A DNA stretch of 64,000 bases from Mesorhizobium sp. B2-1-1 (GCF_006442975.2 NZ_CP083954.1:3913501-3977500); one strand, 5' to 3'. Positions 15,930 to 25,041 are shown, counted from the first letter of the stretch. Notes: generated by a model not told the origin, from the letters alone. Program-made: numbers and translations.

Positions 15930-16630
15930 GCTGCGGCTTCCCTGGCTTCAAGGCCGCGCGAGCGAAACGCGTGAATGACCTGCGCCAGCACGGCGACGGC
16001 GATCTCGGCGGGGCTGGCCGCGCCGATATCGAGACCGATCGGCGCCTGGATGCGACCGATCTGCTCGGAACTGGCGCCCAGCGCCAACAGGCGCTCGACA
16101 CGCTTGGCATGGGTTTTCCTGCTGCCGAGTGCCCCGACATAGAAGCACCTGGCGTCGAGCGCCGCCTTCAGCGCGAAATCGTCGATCTTGGGATCGTGGG
16201 TGATGGCAGCGACTGCCGTGTAGCTGTCGAGTGGCTGTCGTTGCAGGACCTCCTCAGGCCATTCGGCGTGCAAAGCGACATCGGGAAAGCGGTCCGACGT
16301 GGCAAAAGCCGTGCGCGGATCGATGATCTCGACTGGATAGCCGGCGATCCTGGCCATTGGCGCCAGCGCCTGGCTGATATGCACGGCACCGATCACCACC
16401 AGGCGAGGATGCGGCAGATGCGCGTTGAGAAAAAAGGTCCGCCCTTCCGCTTCGACGGAGCCGGAATTCCCGGTGCGGAACGCCTTGCTGATCGCGGCAC
16501 CGAGATCGCCGGCGACCGGATCGCCCTCGCGCACGACACGGTCGCGGCCGTCACCAAGATCGGTGACCAGGATCGCGGCGCGGCGCGCGCGGCGCTCGGC
16601 GTTGAGTGTTTTCAGCGCATAGGGATCCAT
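15926..16630 (-). CDS. XdhC-type molybdoenzyme maturation protein, Rossmann (C-terminal) type
   Basis: 234 residues. The central HPRLVVIGAVHISQALAPMARIAGYPVEIIDPR is the XdhC Rossmann domain, and AAITHDPKIDDFALKAALDA, YVGALGSRKTHAKR and RIQAPIGLDIGAASPAEIAVAVLA follow the XdhC_C family. XdhC proteins bind molybdenum cofactor and assist its sulfuration and insertion into xanthine dehydrogenase or CO dehydrogenase. It starts 6 bp after the XdhC N-domain gene, so the two halves of a typical XdhC/CoxF protein are encoded separately here. Its TGA overlaps the GTG of the MobA fusion. Confidence 0.9.
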   Translation of the reverse strand: MDPYALKTLNAERRARRAAILVTDLGDGRDRVVREGDPVAGDLGAAISKAFRTGNSGSVEAEGRTFFLNAHLPHPRLVVIGAVHISQALAPMARIAGYPVEIIDPRTAFATSDRFPDVALHAEWPEEVLQRQPLDSYTAVAAITHDPKIDDFALKAALDARCFYVGALGSRKTHAKRVERLLALGASSEQIGRIQAPIGLDIGAASPAEIAVAVLAQVIHAFRSRGLEAREAAA

Positions 16631-16636
16631 CGAAGA

Positions 16637-16975
16637 TCAGCCTAGCCTTTCCACATACACTTTGATGCGGCCGCCGCAGGAAAGGCCCACCTGCCAGGCG
16701 GTCTCGTCGGCGACGCCGAATTCCAGCATTCTGGGCTTGCCGGTGCCGATGACGTCCATGGCATCCGTCACCACGGCGCCTTCGACACAGCCGCCCGAAA
16801 CCGAGCCGTGGAAATTGCCGTCGGCGTCGATGACCAGATGGCTGCCGGCCGGGCGTGGCGCGGAACCCCAGGTCTCGACAACGGTCGCGATGGCGACATC
16901 CTTGCCGTCCTTCATCCAGCCTTCCGCGATGATCAGCGGGTCACGGGCCTCGTCGAGATAAATGCTGTCGCTCAT
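16637..16975 (-). CDS. XdhC/CoxI-type N-terminal domain protein
   Basis: 112 residues consisting of the XdhC_CoxI domain alone: VAIATVVETWGSAPRPAGSHLVID, HGSVSGGCVEGAVV and VGLSCGGRIKVYVE. The two cysteine motifs (SGGCVEGA and LSCGG) are hallmarks of the family and probably handle cofactor or sulfur. It sits between the CoxE-like gene (57 bp upstream) and the Rossmann-type XdhC (6 bp downstream). Split XdhC pairs like this occur in cox-type accessory operons. Confidence 0.9.
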   Translation of the reverse strand: MSDSIYLDEARDPLIIAEGWMKDGKDVAIATVVETWGSAPRPAGSHLVIDADGNFHGSVSGGCVEGAVVTDAMDVIGTGKPRMLEFGVADETAWQVGLSCGGRIKVYVERLG

Positions 16976-17032
16976 CGTTGCTTCTCTCAGGGTCTGTTTT
17001 TCCCGGAAATATGTGTCTTCAGCAGCATATGG

Positions 17033-18283
17033 CTACGCGGCGCGCCTCGCGCCACCCTCCATCCATCGCCGCGGATCGACGGCATATCCAGGCTTCCGGT
17101 CCAGCGAAGCGCAGAGATCGGCAAGCGCGTCGAGATTGTGCACGGCACGGAATTCATCGACATGCGGCAGCATCGCCCTGACGCCGCGGGCGCGCGCCTG
17201 GAAACCGTCGAAGCGCAGCAAGGGGTTCAGCCAGATCAGCCGCCGGCAGGATTTGTGCAGACGCTCCATTTCCTCCGACAGGCCGTCGACCTCGTCTCGC
17301 TCCAGCCCGTCGGTGATCAAAAGCACCACCGCGCCCTGTCCTAGCACGCGCCGCGACCATATCAGGTTGAACTCGGCCAGCGTGTCGCCGATGCGCGTGC
17401 CGCCCGACCAGTCCTTGACCGCGGTGGAACAGTCGGCCAGGGCGGCGTCGGGATCGCGATGGCGCATCTGTCGGCTCAGATTGGTGAGCCTGGTGCCGAA
17501 AACGAAAGTGTGCACGCGCCGGCGCTTTTCCGTCAGAGCATGCAGGAAATGCAGGAAGATGCGCGTGTACTGGCTCATCGAACCGGAAATGTCGGCAAGC
17601 ACGACCAACGGCGGATACACTTCGCGGAGCGAGCGGAATTTCGGCAGGATCAGTTCGCCCCCAGTGCGTGCGGCCGAGCGCATCATGGCACGCGGATCGA
17701 TGCGGCGACCGTGCGAATCGGCCTTGAAACGGCGCGTCCGCACCATATCGAAGGGCAACCGCAGTTCGGCGATCGCTTTCCTGGCGTCGGCCATCTCGGC
17801 GGCATTCATCTGAGCGAAATCCTTGGCCCTCAGCACCTCGTTGCCGGAGAAAGTAAAGCGCGCGTCGACCTCGATCTCGGGGATTTCCTGCGCCGGCTGG
17901 TTCCTGCTGTGGCCTGCGAACATGGCCTGGCTGACACGGCTTTCGGCCGCGCGTGGCTTCTGCTTCTCCCTGGTATCGGGCGCCACCGGCGAAAGCATCG
18001 CCAGCATCTTTTCGATCAGCTCACGCGACTTCCAGAATAGCCGGAAGGCCTCGTCAAAGATGGCATGGTCCTCATGCCGCGACACCAGCACGGCATGCAG
18101 CGTCCAGTAGAAATCGTCGCGCGCGCCGATGCCGGTGGCAAGTACCGCCTCGATGGCATCCTTGACCGAGGCCGGACCGACGCGCATGCCTGATTTGCGC
18201 AAGACACGGGCGAAATAGACGATGTTGTCGGCGATGTGACCGTCGACAGTCGCCTCCCTGGGTTCCGCGCGAGGCATGGCCAT
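17033..18283 (-). CDS. VWA domain-containing CoxE-like protein
   Basis: 416 residues. The C-terminal half is a von Willebrand A domain with an intact metal-ion-dependent adhesion site: VVLADISGSMSQYTRIFLHF (DxSxS at 231-235), later SGGTRIGD and LLITDGLERDE. The N-terminal ~200 residues are helical (NIVYFARVLRKSGMRVGPASVKDAIEAVL), as in CoxE. CoxE works with the CoxD ATPase to assemble the copper/sulfur-containing active site of CO dehydrogenase. It lies 5 bp after the MoxR-type ATPase, as in cox operons. The alternative start at M3 would remove two residues. Confidence 0.9.
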   Translation of the reverse strand: MAMPRAEPREATVDGHIADNIVYFARVLRKSGMRVGPASVKDAIEAVLATGIGARDDFYWTLHAVLVSRHEDHAIFDEAFRLFWKSRELIEKMLAMLSPVAPDTREKQKPRAAESRVSQAMFAGHSRNQPAQEIPEIEVDARFTFSGNEVLRAKDFAQMNAAEMADARKAIAELRLPFDMVRTRRFKADSHGRRIDPRAMMRSAARTGGELILPKFRSLREVYPPLVVLADISGSMSQYTRIFLHFLHALTEKRRRVHTFVFGTRLTNLSRQMRHRDPDAALADCSTAVKDWSGGTRIGDTLAEFNLIWSRRVLGQGAVVLLITDGLERDEVDGLSEEMERLHKSCRRLIWLNPLLRFDGFQARARGVRAMLPHVDEFRAVHNLDALADLCASLDRKPGYAVDPRRWMEGGARRAA

Positions 18284-18288
18284 GAGCC

Positions 18289-19218
18289 CTACTCCGCCGC
18301 CGAAAGCTCGGCCTTCACCTCGTCGAGGATACGCCGGCCTTCGCCCTCGCCGATGCGGGCAATGTCGTCCTGGTATTTCAGCAGCACGCCGATCGTGTCG
18401 GAGACGGTTTCCGGGTCGAGCGCGACCTTGTCGAGTTCGGTCAACGCGCCGGCCCAGTCGATGGTCTCGGCAACGCCCGGCATCTTGAACAATTCGATCT
18501 GGCGGAGCTTCTGAATGAAGGAGACCACCTCGGCCGAAAGCCGGCTGTTCGCCTGCGGCACCTTGCGGCGCACGATCTCCAACTCCCGCTCGGCGCTGGG
18601 ATAATCGACCCAGTGATAGAGGCAGCGCCGCTTCAGCGCGTCATGGATTTCGCGGGTGCGGTTGGTGGTGATGATGACGATCGGCGGCTCCTCCGCCCTG
18701 ATCGTGCCGAGTTCGGGCACCGTCACCTGGAAATCGGAAAGGATCTCGAGCAGGAACGCCTCGAACGCCTCGTCGGTACGGTCGAGCTCGTCAATCAGGA
18801 AAACCGGGGCGGCGCCGGCCTTGCCGGTCAGCGCATCGAGCACCGGACGGCGTATCAGGTATTTTTCCGAGAAAACGTTGCGCTCCATGTCGGAGCGGTC
18901 AACCTTGCCGGCCGCCTCCTCCATGCGGATCTCGATCATCTGCGCGGCATAATTCCACTCATAGACGGCGGACGAGACGTCGAGACCCTCATAGCATTGC
19001 AGACGGATCAGCCGGCGGCCGAGCGCCTCTGCCAACACCTTGGCGATCTCGGTTTTGCCGACGCCGGCCTCGCCCTCGAGGAACAGCGGCCGCTTCATGC
19101 GCAGCGACAGGAAAAGCACGGTGGCCAACGACCGGTCCGCCACATAGTCCGCGCCGGTCAAGAGATCGAGCGTCTCGTCGATCGTCCGCGGCACGGGGCG
19201 CGGTTTTAGCTCGGTCAT
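18289..19218 (-). CDS. MoxR-family AAA+ ATPase, CoxD-like
   Basis: 309 residues, MoxR-type AAA+. Walker A is GEAGVGKT (49-56), Walker B and sensor are in PVFLIDELDRTDEAFEAFLLEIL (from 138) and IVIITTNRTREIHDALKRRCLYHW. RLQCYEGLDVSSAVYEWNY is characteristic of CoxD-type members. CoxD is a chaperone ATPase needed for inserting sulfur and copper into CO dehydrogenase. It acts with the VWA protein encoded next. Its ATG overlaps the stop of the flavin reductase gene by 4 bp. Confidence 0.92.
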   Translation of the reverse strand: MTELKPRPVPRTIDETLDLLTGADYVADRSLATVLFLSLRMKRPLFLEGEAGVGKTEIAKVLAEALGRRLIRLQCYEGLDVSSAVYEWNYAAQMIEIRMEEAAGKVDRSDMERNVFSEKYLIRRPVLDALTGKAGAAPVFLIDELDRTDEAFEAFLLEILSDFQVTVPELGTIRAEEPPIVIITTNRTREIHDALKRRCLYHWVDYPSAERELEIVRRKVPQANSRLSAEVVSFIQKLRQIELFKMPGVAETIDWAGALTELDKVALDPETVSDTIGVLLKYQDDIARIGEGEGRRILDEVKAELSAAE

Positions 19219-19742
19219 TCCTTCTCCGTGGACGCCTCTGCCCCGCTTTCCAGAACGTGGTAGCCGCGGGCGTGATAGATCAGCGGCCGCAAATTATCGC
19301 CCATGCGCAGGCCTGTCACCTTGCCAAAAAGCACACGATGGGTGGCCAGGTCCTTGGTGTCGATCAGTTCGCAGTCGAACACGGCGAGCGCGCCCTTCAA
19401 GGTCGGCGCGCCGGTGGAGATCACATCCCACTCGCCGAGCGCGAAACGTTCCTCGACCGGCAGGCCGGTGATGCCGGAAAAGCCGATCGACAGCGGCTCC
19501 TGGTGCGAGGCAAGCGTGTTCAAGGCAAACCTGCCGTTTTTCACGAACGGCTCGTTCTTGGGATTTTCACGGTTCAGGCAGACCAAAATGGTCGGCGGCG
19601 TATCGGAAACCGAACAGGCGGCGATGACCGTCGCGCCACGCTTGCCGGCCGGCCCGTCGGTGGTCACCACATGGACGTGGCCGGCAAAATGGCTCATCGC
19701 GTCGCGATAGGCCTGCGGTCCTATGTCGTTCTTCTTCAACAC
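19215..19742 (-). CDS. Flavin reductase family protein
   Basis: 175 residues from GTG 19742. The fold is the FMN-binding split barrel of flavin reductases (HpaC type): YRDAMSHFAGHVHVVTTDGPAGKRGATVIAACSVSDTPPTILVCLNRENPKN, then GRFALNTLASHQEPLSIGFSG. It should reduce or bind FMN with NAD(P)H. As first gene of the molybdoenzyme maturation operon it may supply electrons, though this link is positional. No in-frame ATG is near. A six-codon frame starting at ATG 19756 overlaps the GTG in another frame and could couple initiation. Confidence 0.88.
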   Translation of the reverse strand: MLKKNDIGPQAYRDAMSHFAGHVHVVTTDGPAGKRGATVIAACSVSDTPPTILVCLNRENPKNEPFVKNGRFALNTLASHQEPLSIGFSGITGLPVEERFALGEWDVISTGAPTLKGALAVFDCELIDTKDLATHRVLFGKVTGLRMGDNLRPLIYHARGYHVLESGAEASTEKE

Positions 19743-19922
19743 CGGAGATTTTCCATAGCCTGAACCCTACCGCTATATATGGCTAGATATGACATGCCAC
19801 AAGCGAAGTGCTTGGCCCATATCCCGAAATTCGCGTGTTGCGCCAAGACCGGGCAGCCTTTAGGTCTTGGCGGGAGTGGCGCCGGGACCATCCGGGCTCG
19901 CTTGGAGGAAGTCTTCGACAGG

Positions 19923-20996
19923 ATGCGACCCGGGGCAACGATATCTGCCGCGCTGGCCTGGCTGCTGCTAACCGGCGCCGCCAACGCCCAGACGCTGCTC
20001 GTCGGCGTTGCCGCGCCGCTCTCCGGATCCTCGGCGATCCTTGGCAGGCAGATCGAAGCCGGCGCCGAAGTAGCGGCCCAGGCGAACGGCATCGAGCTCA
20101 AGACCATCGACGATGCCTGCACGGCCGATGGGGGGGCCGCGGCAGCCCGGGAATTCGCGACCGCCAAGGTCAATGTCGTCGTGGGATTTCTCTGTACGGA
20201 AGCGATCGAGGCGGCGATGCCGATCTTGAAGGACGCAGGCATCGCCGTCATCACCGTTGGCGTGCGAACCGAAAGCCTGACTGACCGTCGTCCCAAGACC
20301 GGCTGGCCGGTCTACCGGCTCGGACCGAGGGGCGACGACGAGCGCAATGCCGTCGCCAACACCCTTACCCGGCTTTGGCAGAACGAACTGTTCGCCGTCA
20401 TCGATGACGGCACCATCTACGGCCGTGAGATCGCCGAGACGTTGCGGGCGGCGGCCGAACAGGCGGCGCTGAAGCCGGTGTTCGTCGATACGTTCCGGCC
20501 GCAGCTCGACAACCAGATCGGTCTGATTGGCCGGCTAAAGAAGGCCGGCGCAACCCATGTCTTTGCCGGTGGCGACGGCGACGACATCGCCATCATGGGT
20601 CGCGACGCCGCGCAACTCGACGCCGGCATCGTATTCGCCGGCGGCGAGAACCTGCGCACGCCGCCCGGAGCGGTGCCCTATGCCACGGGAACACTGATGA
20701 TCGCTCCCCCCGAATGGGCCGATGTCGCCGATCCCAAGGTGTTCAAGGCGTTCGCCTCGCAAAAGATCGTGCCGGACGGCTACACGCTGCCGGCTTATGC
20801 GGCGGTAGAAACCGCCAAGGCGGCGATGGCGGAAGCGGCAAGCTCCGGCAGGCCCCTTGCGGAAGCGCTCATCGGGCATGATTTCACCACGGCGATCGGG
20901 CCGGTGCGCTTTGATGCGAAGGGCGACCTCAGCCGGAATCCGTACCGCGTCTTCCGTTTCGATGGCGCCCGCTTCGTACCGCTGGAAAGCAACTGA
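19923..20996 (+). CDS. Branched-chain amino acid type ABC substrate-binding protein (orphan)
   Basis: 357 residues with a signal peptide (MRPGATISAALAWLLLTGAANA-Q). The mature protein follows the LivK/periplasmic-binding type I family: LLVGVAAPLSGSSAILGRQIEAGAEVAAQ, AREFATAKVNVVVGFLCTEAIEAAMPIL, LFAVIDDGTIYGREIAETLR. No permease or ATPase genes flank it, so it is an orphan receptor. Its TGA overlaps the ATG of the next gene (TGATG), coupling it to a peptidase. It may capture a small peptide, amide or amino acid for a transporter encoded elsewhere. Confidence 0.88.
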   Translation: MRPGATISAALAWLLLTGAANAQTLLVGVAAPLSGSSAILGRQIEAGAEVAAQANGIELKTIDDACTADGGAAAAREFATAKVNVVVGFLCTEAIEAAMPILKDAGIAVITVGVRTESLTDRRPKTGWPVYRLGPRGDDERNAVANTLTRLWQNELFAVIDDGTIYGREIAETLRAAAEQAALKPVFVDTFRPQLDNQIGLIGRLKKAGATHVFAGGDGDDIAIMGRDAAQLDAGIVFAGGENLRTPPGAVPYATGTLMIAPPEWADVADPKVFKAFASQKIVPDGYTLPAYAAVETAKAAMAEAASSGRPLAEALIGHDFTTAIGPVRFDAKGDLSRNPYRVFRFDGARFVPLESN

Positions 20997-22015
20997 TGTT
21001 TCGCACCGGCCCGCGCAACCTGATCACCGATGTCGCCGGTCTCAGCGTCGGCAATGCCTCCGATGCCCGACTGAAATCCGGCGTGACGACAGTCCTTTGC
21101 GACGAACCGGCTGTAGCCGGCGTCCAGATCCTGGGCGGTGCGCCGGGTACCCGCGAGACGGACCTGCTCGAACCCCACAATTCGGTTGAGACGGTCCATG
21201 CCGTGGTGCTGTCGGGCGGGTCGGCTTTCGGCCTCGACGCAGCGTCCGGCGTACAGGCAGCACTGCGCGAACGTGGCATCGGTTTCGAGGTCGGCGGCTT
21301 TCGCGTGCCGATCGTGCCGGCGGCGATCCTGTTCGACCTGCGCAATGGCGGCGACAAGGACTGGGGCCGCTATCCGCCATACCGCGACCTCGGCTACGAG
21401 ACGGTGCAGGCCGCCGGTTCGGATTTCCAGATCGGCACGACCGGCGCCGGCACCGGCGCGCTGACCTCCGATCTCAAGAGCGGGCTTGGCTCGGCTTCGA
21501 CGCTGCTTGACAATGGCGTCACCATCGGCGCGCTGGCGGCGGTCAATCCGATCGGCTCGGTGACCATCAGCCGAAGCCGCCATTTCTGGGCGGCTCCGTT
21601 CGAGATCGGCGATGAATTCGGCGCGCTTGGCTATCCCTCGCCAATGCCGGACGACGCCAAAAGCATCCTCTTGAAGTTTCGCGACAAGACGTTCACGGGC
21701 AAGGCGGATGCCGGCGGCAACACCACCATCGCCGTTATCGCCACCGATGCCGTTCTCACAAAGGCCGCCGCAAAGCGCCTGGCCATGTCAGCGCATGACG
21801 GTTTCGTGCGGGCCATATGGCCGACGCACACGCCGGCCGATGGCGATCTGGTCTTCGCGCTGGCGACCGGCAGGAGCGGTATCCGGCTCGAAGCCGACGC
21901 GGCAATCGACCTTTATGCCGCGGCAGGCGCCACGATGGCGCGCGCCATCACGCGCGGCGTTTTCGCCGCGACGCCCGCCGAGGGCGATCGGTTTCCGGTC
22001 TGGTCGTCGCGCTGA
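20996..22015 (+). CDS. P1 family aminopeptidase (DmpA/BapA type)
   Basis: 339 residues, peptidase family S58/P1. These N-terminal nucleophile enzymes self-cleave before the nucleophile; the motif here is ADAGGNTTIAVIATDA, with predicted cleavage between Asn242 and Thr243. Other marks are LITDVAGLSVGNA, VVLSGGSAFGLDAASGV (71-86) and GTTGAGTGA. The family releases N-terminal L-, D- or beta-amino acids from amides and short peptides. No signal peptide is seen. Coupling to the orphan binding protein suggests hydrolysis of an imported peptide or amide. Confidence 0.9.
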   Translation: MFRTGPRNLITDVAGLSVGNASDARLKSGVTTVLCDEPAVAGVQILGGAPGTRETDLLEPHNSVETVHAVVLSGGSAFGLDAASGVQAALRERGIGFEVGGFRVPIVPAAILFDLRNGGDKDWGRYPPYRDLGYETVQAAGSDFQIGTTGAGTGALTSDLKSGLGSASTLLDNGVTIGALAAVNPIGSVTISRSRHFWAAPFEIGDEFGALGYPSPMPDDAKSILLKFRDKTFTGKADAGGNTTIAVIATDAVLTKAAAKRLAMSAHDGFVRAIWPTHTPADGDLVFALATGRSGIRLEADAAIDLYAAAGATMARAITRGVFAATPAEGDRFPVWSSR

Positions 22016-22026
22016 CTTATACGCGA

Positions 22027-22281
22027 TCAGGTGGGGTCGGACTTTTCTTCCTCGAAAGTGACCGCGACGTCGGAATTCGCCGACAGCCAGACCTTCTTTC
22101 CCTCGACCTCCGCAACAAGGCTCAGGGGAATGAAATGATGGTGCCCCTTATGCGTGCCCATGCCGCTGTCGGACTTGGTCAGCTTGATCCGCTGCCCCTC
22201 GACTTTGTCGACCGTGCCGACATGAACGCCATCGGCACCGATCACTTCCATATGCTCACGAATTTTGCTGGTGTCGGTCAT
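22027..22281 (-). CDS. DUF2171 family small protein
   Basis: 84 residues. IREHMEVIGADGVHVGTVDKVEGQRIKLTKSDSG and HHHFIPLSLVAEVEGKKVWLSANSDVA match DUF2171, a PRC-barrel-like fold with a short beta-rich core. Cytoplasmic, function unknown; family genes are often associated with general stress in Rhizobiales. It is a monocistronic gene convergent with the P1 peptidase (11 bp gap). A divergent gene starts 138 bp upstream. Confidence 0.85.
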   Translation of the reverse strand: MTDTSKIREHMEVIGADGVHVGTVDKVEGQRIKLTKSDSGMGTHKGHHHFIPLSLVAEVEGKKVWLSANSDVAVTFEEEKSDPT

Positions 22282-22419
22282 GGTGGTTCTCCATTGGGAC
22301 TGCCGACAATAACAGACGAGGCCGCGATTGGATGCATGGCGCTTGCTTTATCGGGCAGCGCGACGCCGGTATCTTGTCGTGATAGGGAATGGCGATATCG
22401 TTGGCCGGCGGAAAACCTC

Positions 22420-23145
22420 ATGCAAAACCTTCTTCTGTTTGCCGTTTGCCTGCTTGCGCAGTTTTGCGCAGTCGTCGCCGCCCGGGCCGGGGATGTCGCC
22501 GAGCTTGAAATCCTGGGCTTCACCAAGGACGGCGGCATCTTCGCGTTCGAAGAATATGGCGTGCAGGATGGATCGGGATTTCCCTACGCCAATCGCTATT
22601 ATATCGACACCAGCAACGACAGCTTTCTCCAGGGAACGCCTATTCGCGTCCGGCTCGACGACGAGAACGCCACGTTGACGGCGGCTCGTATTCAGGCCCG
22701 CGAGAAGGGCGAAGCGGTCGTCAGCCAGGCGGAGTTGGCCGCGAACAAGGGCATCACCGCAGGCTTCAACCCGGTAACGGAGATGTCCGCCGACCCGCAT
22801 CGGATGGCGGTCAATCCGCGTCCGATCTTCTCGCCAGTCGACCAGCCGCTCGAGTTCCGGCTGGACGAGATCGGCATGAACGAGACTAAGGGCTGCGAGA
22901 GCCAGGGTGAGATCAATGGCTTTCGGCTGCTGCGCGTCGAGGCGCAAGCCGGCGGTACGACGAAGCTGTTGCACGAGGACAAATCGATCCCCAAGAGCCG
23001 GGGTTGCCCGAACGGCTACCGCATCGGAGCCGTGCAGACATTTTCGATGGACAATCCCAGCGCCTATGCGGTGCTGATCGCGGTGCGCCAATATGGCTTC
23101 GAAGGCCCGGACTATCGCTGGATCGCGGTGACCGGCCGCCTGTGA
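22420..23145 (+). CDS. Secreted DUF2259 family protein
   Basis: 241 residues from ATG 22420 with a signal peptide (LLLFAVCLLAQFCAVVAARA-GD). The mature part begins VAELEILGFTKDGGIFAFEEYGVQDGSGFPYANRYYIDT, which is the DUF2259 signature, and ends with FSMDNPSAYAVLIAVRQYGFEGPDYRWIAVTGRL. It is probably periplasmic with a beta-rich fold; function unknown. Its TGA overlaps the GTG of the following membrane protein by 4 bp. Confidence 0.82.
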   Translation: MQNLLLFAVCLLAQFCAVVAARAGDVAELEILGFTKDGGIFAFEEYGVQDGSGFPYANRYYIDTSNDSFLQGTPIRVRLDDENATLTAARIQAREKGEAVVSQAELAANKGITAGFNPVTEMSADPHRMAVNPRPIFSPVDQPLEFRLDEIGMNETKGCESQGEINGFRLLRVEAQAGGTTKLLHEDKSIPKSRGCPNGYRIGAVQTFSMDNPSAYAVLIAVRQYGFEGPDYRWIAVTGRL

Positions 23146-23666
23146 CACCGCTCGTCCACCCCGCCAGGCGTCATCGCGCCCTGGGCCGCCTCCGCGGCGC
23201 CATACCAACGCCGGGCACGGCGCTGCTCGGCGCGCTGCTTTGGGCCGCCACGATGGGCGCCAGCGCGCTCCTCAACCTGTTGCTGGAAAGTTGGGTGACG
23301 CCAGATAAAATCCGCACCGTGACGCTGCTGTTTGCAGGCGGCGGCGCTCTGGCCTTTCCTGTTGGCCTGTTCGCGGCACGGCTGGTCTCGCGCGGAAGGA
23401 GCTGGGAAGTCGCCTTCGCGGCGGCATTCGTGGGTCTCGCCGCCGCGACGATCGGCCTGACCGCCGGGCTGTATGCCTTGCAATACCGGTCCTACTATGC
23501 CGCATGGCATGCACCCACCTTCACCCTCACCTGGGGGCTTCAGTTCGTCTTCACGATGGCGGTGGCGCTCTACCAGTTCGTGGTGCTGGGCATCAGGCTC
23601 TATTTCCCGATCGGGTTCCTCGCCTTGTTTGCCGCCAGCCTCTGGTTTGCGCGGCGGCGGCGTTGA
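23142..23666 (+). CDS. Hypothetical inner-membrane protein
   Basis: 174 residues from the overlapping GTG at 23142. Four hydrophobic segments are visible (about 30-48, 63-83, 92-113 and a long C-terminal stretch 134-170 probably crossing twice). The protein starts and ends with arginine clusters. I do not recognise a family. The 4 bp overlap with the DUF2259 gene suggests that the secreted and membrane proteins act together. No catalytic motif is seen. Confidence 0.7.
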   Translation: MTPLVHPARRHRALGRLRGAIPTPGTALLGALLWAATMGASALLNLLLESWVTPDKIRTVTLLFAGGGALAFPVGLFAARLVSRGRSWEVAFAAAFVGLAAATIGLTAGLYALQYRSYYAAWHAPTFTLTWGLQFVFTMAVALYQFVVLGIRLYFPIGFLALFAASLWFARRRR

Positions 23667-23725
23667 GCATTTTGTCCGCCTCTGTTAGGACGCGGGCAAA
23701 TTTCTCGACACGTCAGGACTGACCG

Positions 23726-25033
23726 ATGATCCCTCGCTACTCCCGGCCGGAAATGGTGGCCATATGGTCGCCCGAAACCCGGTTCCGCATCTGGTTCGAG
23801 ATCGAGGCTCATGCCTGCGACGCGCTGGCCGAACTCGGCGTCATCCCGAAACAGGCGGCGAAGACCATCTGGGAAAAAGGCAATGCCGCGAAGTTCGACG
23901 TCGATGCGATCGACGAGATCGAGCGCGTCACCAAGCACGACGTCATCGCTTTTCTCACCCATCTCGCCGAATTCGTCGGACCCGACGCCCGCTTCATCCA
24001 TCAGGGCATGACATCCTCGGACGTTCTCGACACGTGTTTCGCGGTGCAGCTCACGCGTGCCAGCGACATGCTGCTGGCCGACATCGACGCGCTGCTTGCG
24101 GCGCTGAAGCGCCGCGCCTTCGAGCACAAGGATACCGTCACCATCGGCCGCAGCCACGGCATCCATGCCGAGCCGACCACTTTCGGCGTCAAGCTGGCGC
24201 AAGCCTATGCCGAATTTTCGCGCTGCCGCGAGCGGCTCGTGCATGCTCGCGAGGACATAGCCACCTGCGCCATTTCGGGAGCGGTCGGCACCTTCGCCAA
24301 TATCGAGCCTTATGTCGAAGAGCATGTCGCGGCAAAGCTCGGGTTGAAGCCGGAGCCGGTATCGACGCAGGTGATCCCGCGCGACCGCCATGCCATGTTC
24401 TTTGCCACGCTCGGCGTCATCGCATCGTCGGTGGAGCGGCTGGCGATCGAGATCCGGCATCTGCAGCGCACCGAGGTGCTGGAAGCCGAAGAGTATTTTT
24501 CGCCTGGCCAGAAAGGTTCGTCGGCGATGCCGCACAAGCGCAACCCGGTGTTGACCGAGAACCTAACCGGCCTTGCCCGCATGGTGCGCTCCTTCGCGCT
24601 GCCGGCGATGGAGAATGTGGCGCTCTGGCACGAGCGCGACATTTCGCATTCCTCCGTCGAGCGCATGATCGGGCCGGATGCGACGGTGACGCTGGATTTC
24701 GCGCTGGCGCGGCTGACCAGCGTCATCGACAAACTGCTCGTCTATCCCGACAACATGCTGAAGAACATGAACAAATTCCGCGGCCTGGTGCATTCACAGC
24801 GCGTGCTGCTGGCATTGACGCAAGCCGGCGTCTCCCGTGAGGATGCCTACCGGCTGGTGCAGCGCAATGCCATGAAGGTGTGGGAGCAAGGCGCTGATTT
24901 TCTTGAAGAACTACTGGCCGACAATGACGTCACCGCCGTCTTGCCGGAAGCCGAGATCCGCGAGAAATTCGACCTGGGCTACCACACCAAGCATGTCGAC
25001 ACGATCTTCCGGCGGGTGTTCGGAGAGGCGTGA
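23726..25033 (+). CDS. purB: Adenylosuccinate lyase
   Basis: 435 residues, fumarase/aspartase superfamily. It splits SAICAR to AICAR and adenylosuccinate to AMP, releasing fumarate, in purine synthesis. The start MIPRYSRPEMVAIWSPETRFRIWFEIE and the signature loop GSSAMPHKRNP (about 263-273) are diagnostic; FIHQGMTSSDVLDTCFAVQL and IGRSHGIHAEPTTFG hold the catalytic histidines. The gene precedes purC-purS-purQ-purL by several kb in the same direction. A partial palindromic repeat follows at 25042-25071. Confidence 0.97.
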   Translation: MIPRYSRPEMVAIWSPETRFRIWFEIEAHACDALAELGVIPKQAAKTIWEKGNAAKFDVDAIDEIERVTKHDVIAFLTHLAEFVGPDARFIHQGMTSSDVLDTCFAVQLTRASDMLLADIDALLAALKRRAFEHKDTVTIGRSHGIHAEPTTFGVKLAQAYAEFSRCRERLVHAREDIATCAISGAVGTFANIEPYVEEHVAAKLGLKPEPVSTQVIPRDRHAMFFATLGVIASSVERLAIEIRHLQRTEVLEAEEYFSPGQKGSSAMPHKRNPVLTENLTGLARMVRSFALPAMENVALWHERDISHSSVERMIGPDATVTLDFALARLTSVIDKLLVYPDNMLKNMNKFRGLVHSQRVLLALTQAGVSREDAYRLVQRNAMKVWEQGADFLEELLADNDVTAVLPEAEIREKFDLGYHTKHVDTIFRRVFGEA

Positions 25034-25041
25034 GGGGCTTT

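Noticed and set aside
22348..23208. 286-codon minus-strand frame over the DUF2259 gene
   Set aside because: Arg/Asp-rich antisense shadow without homology or start signals.
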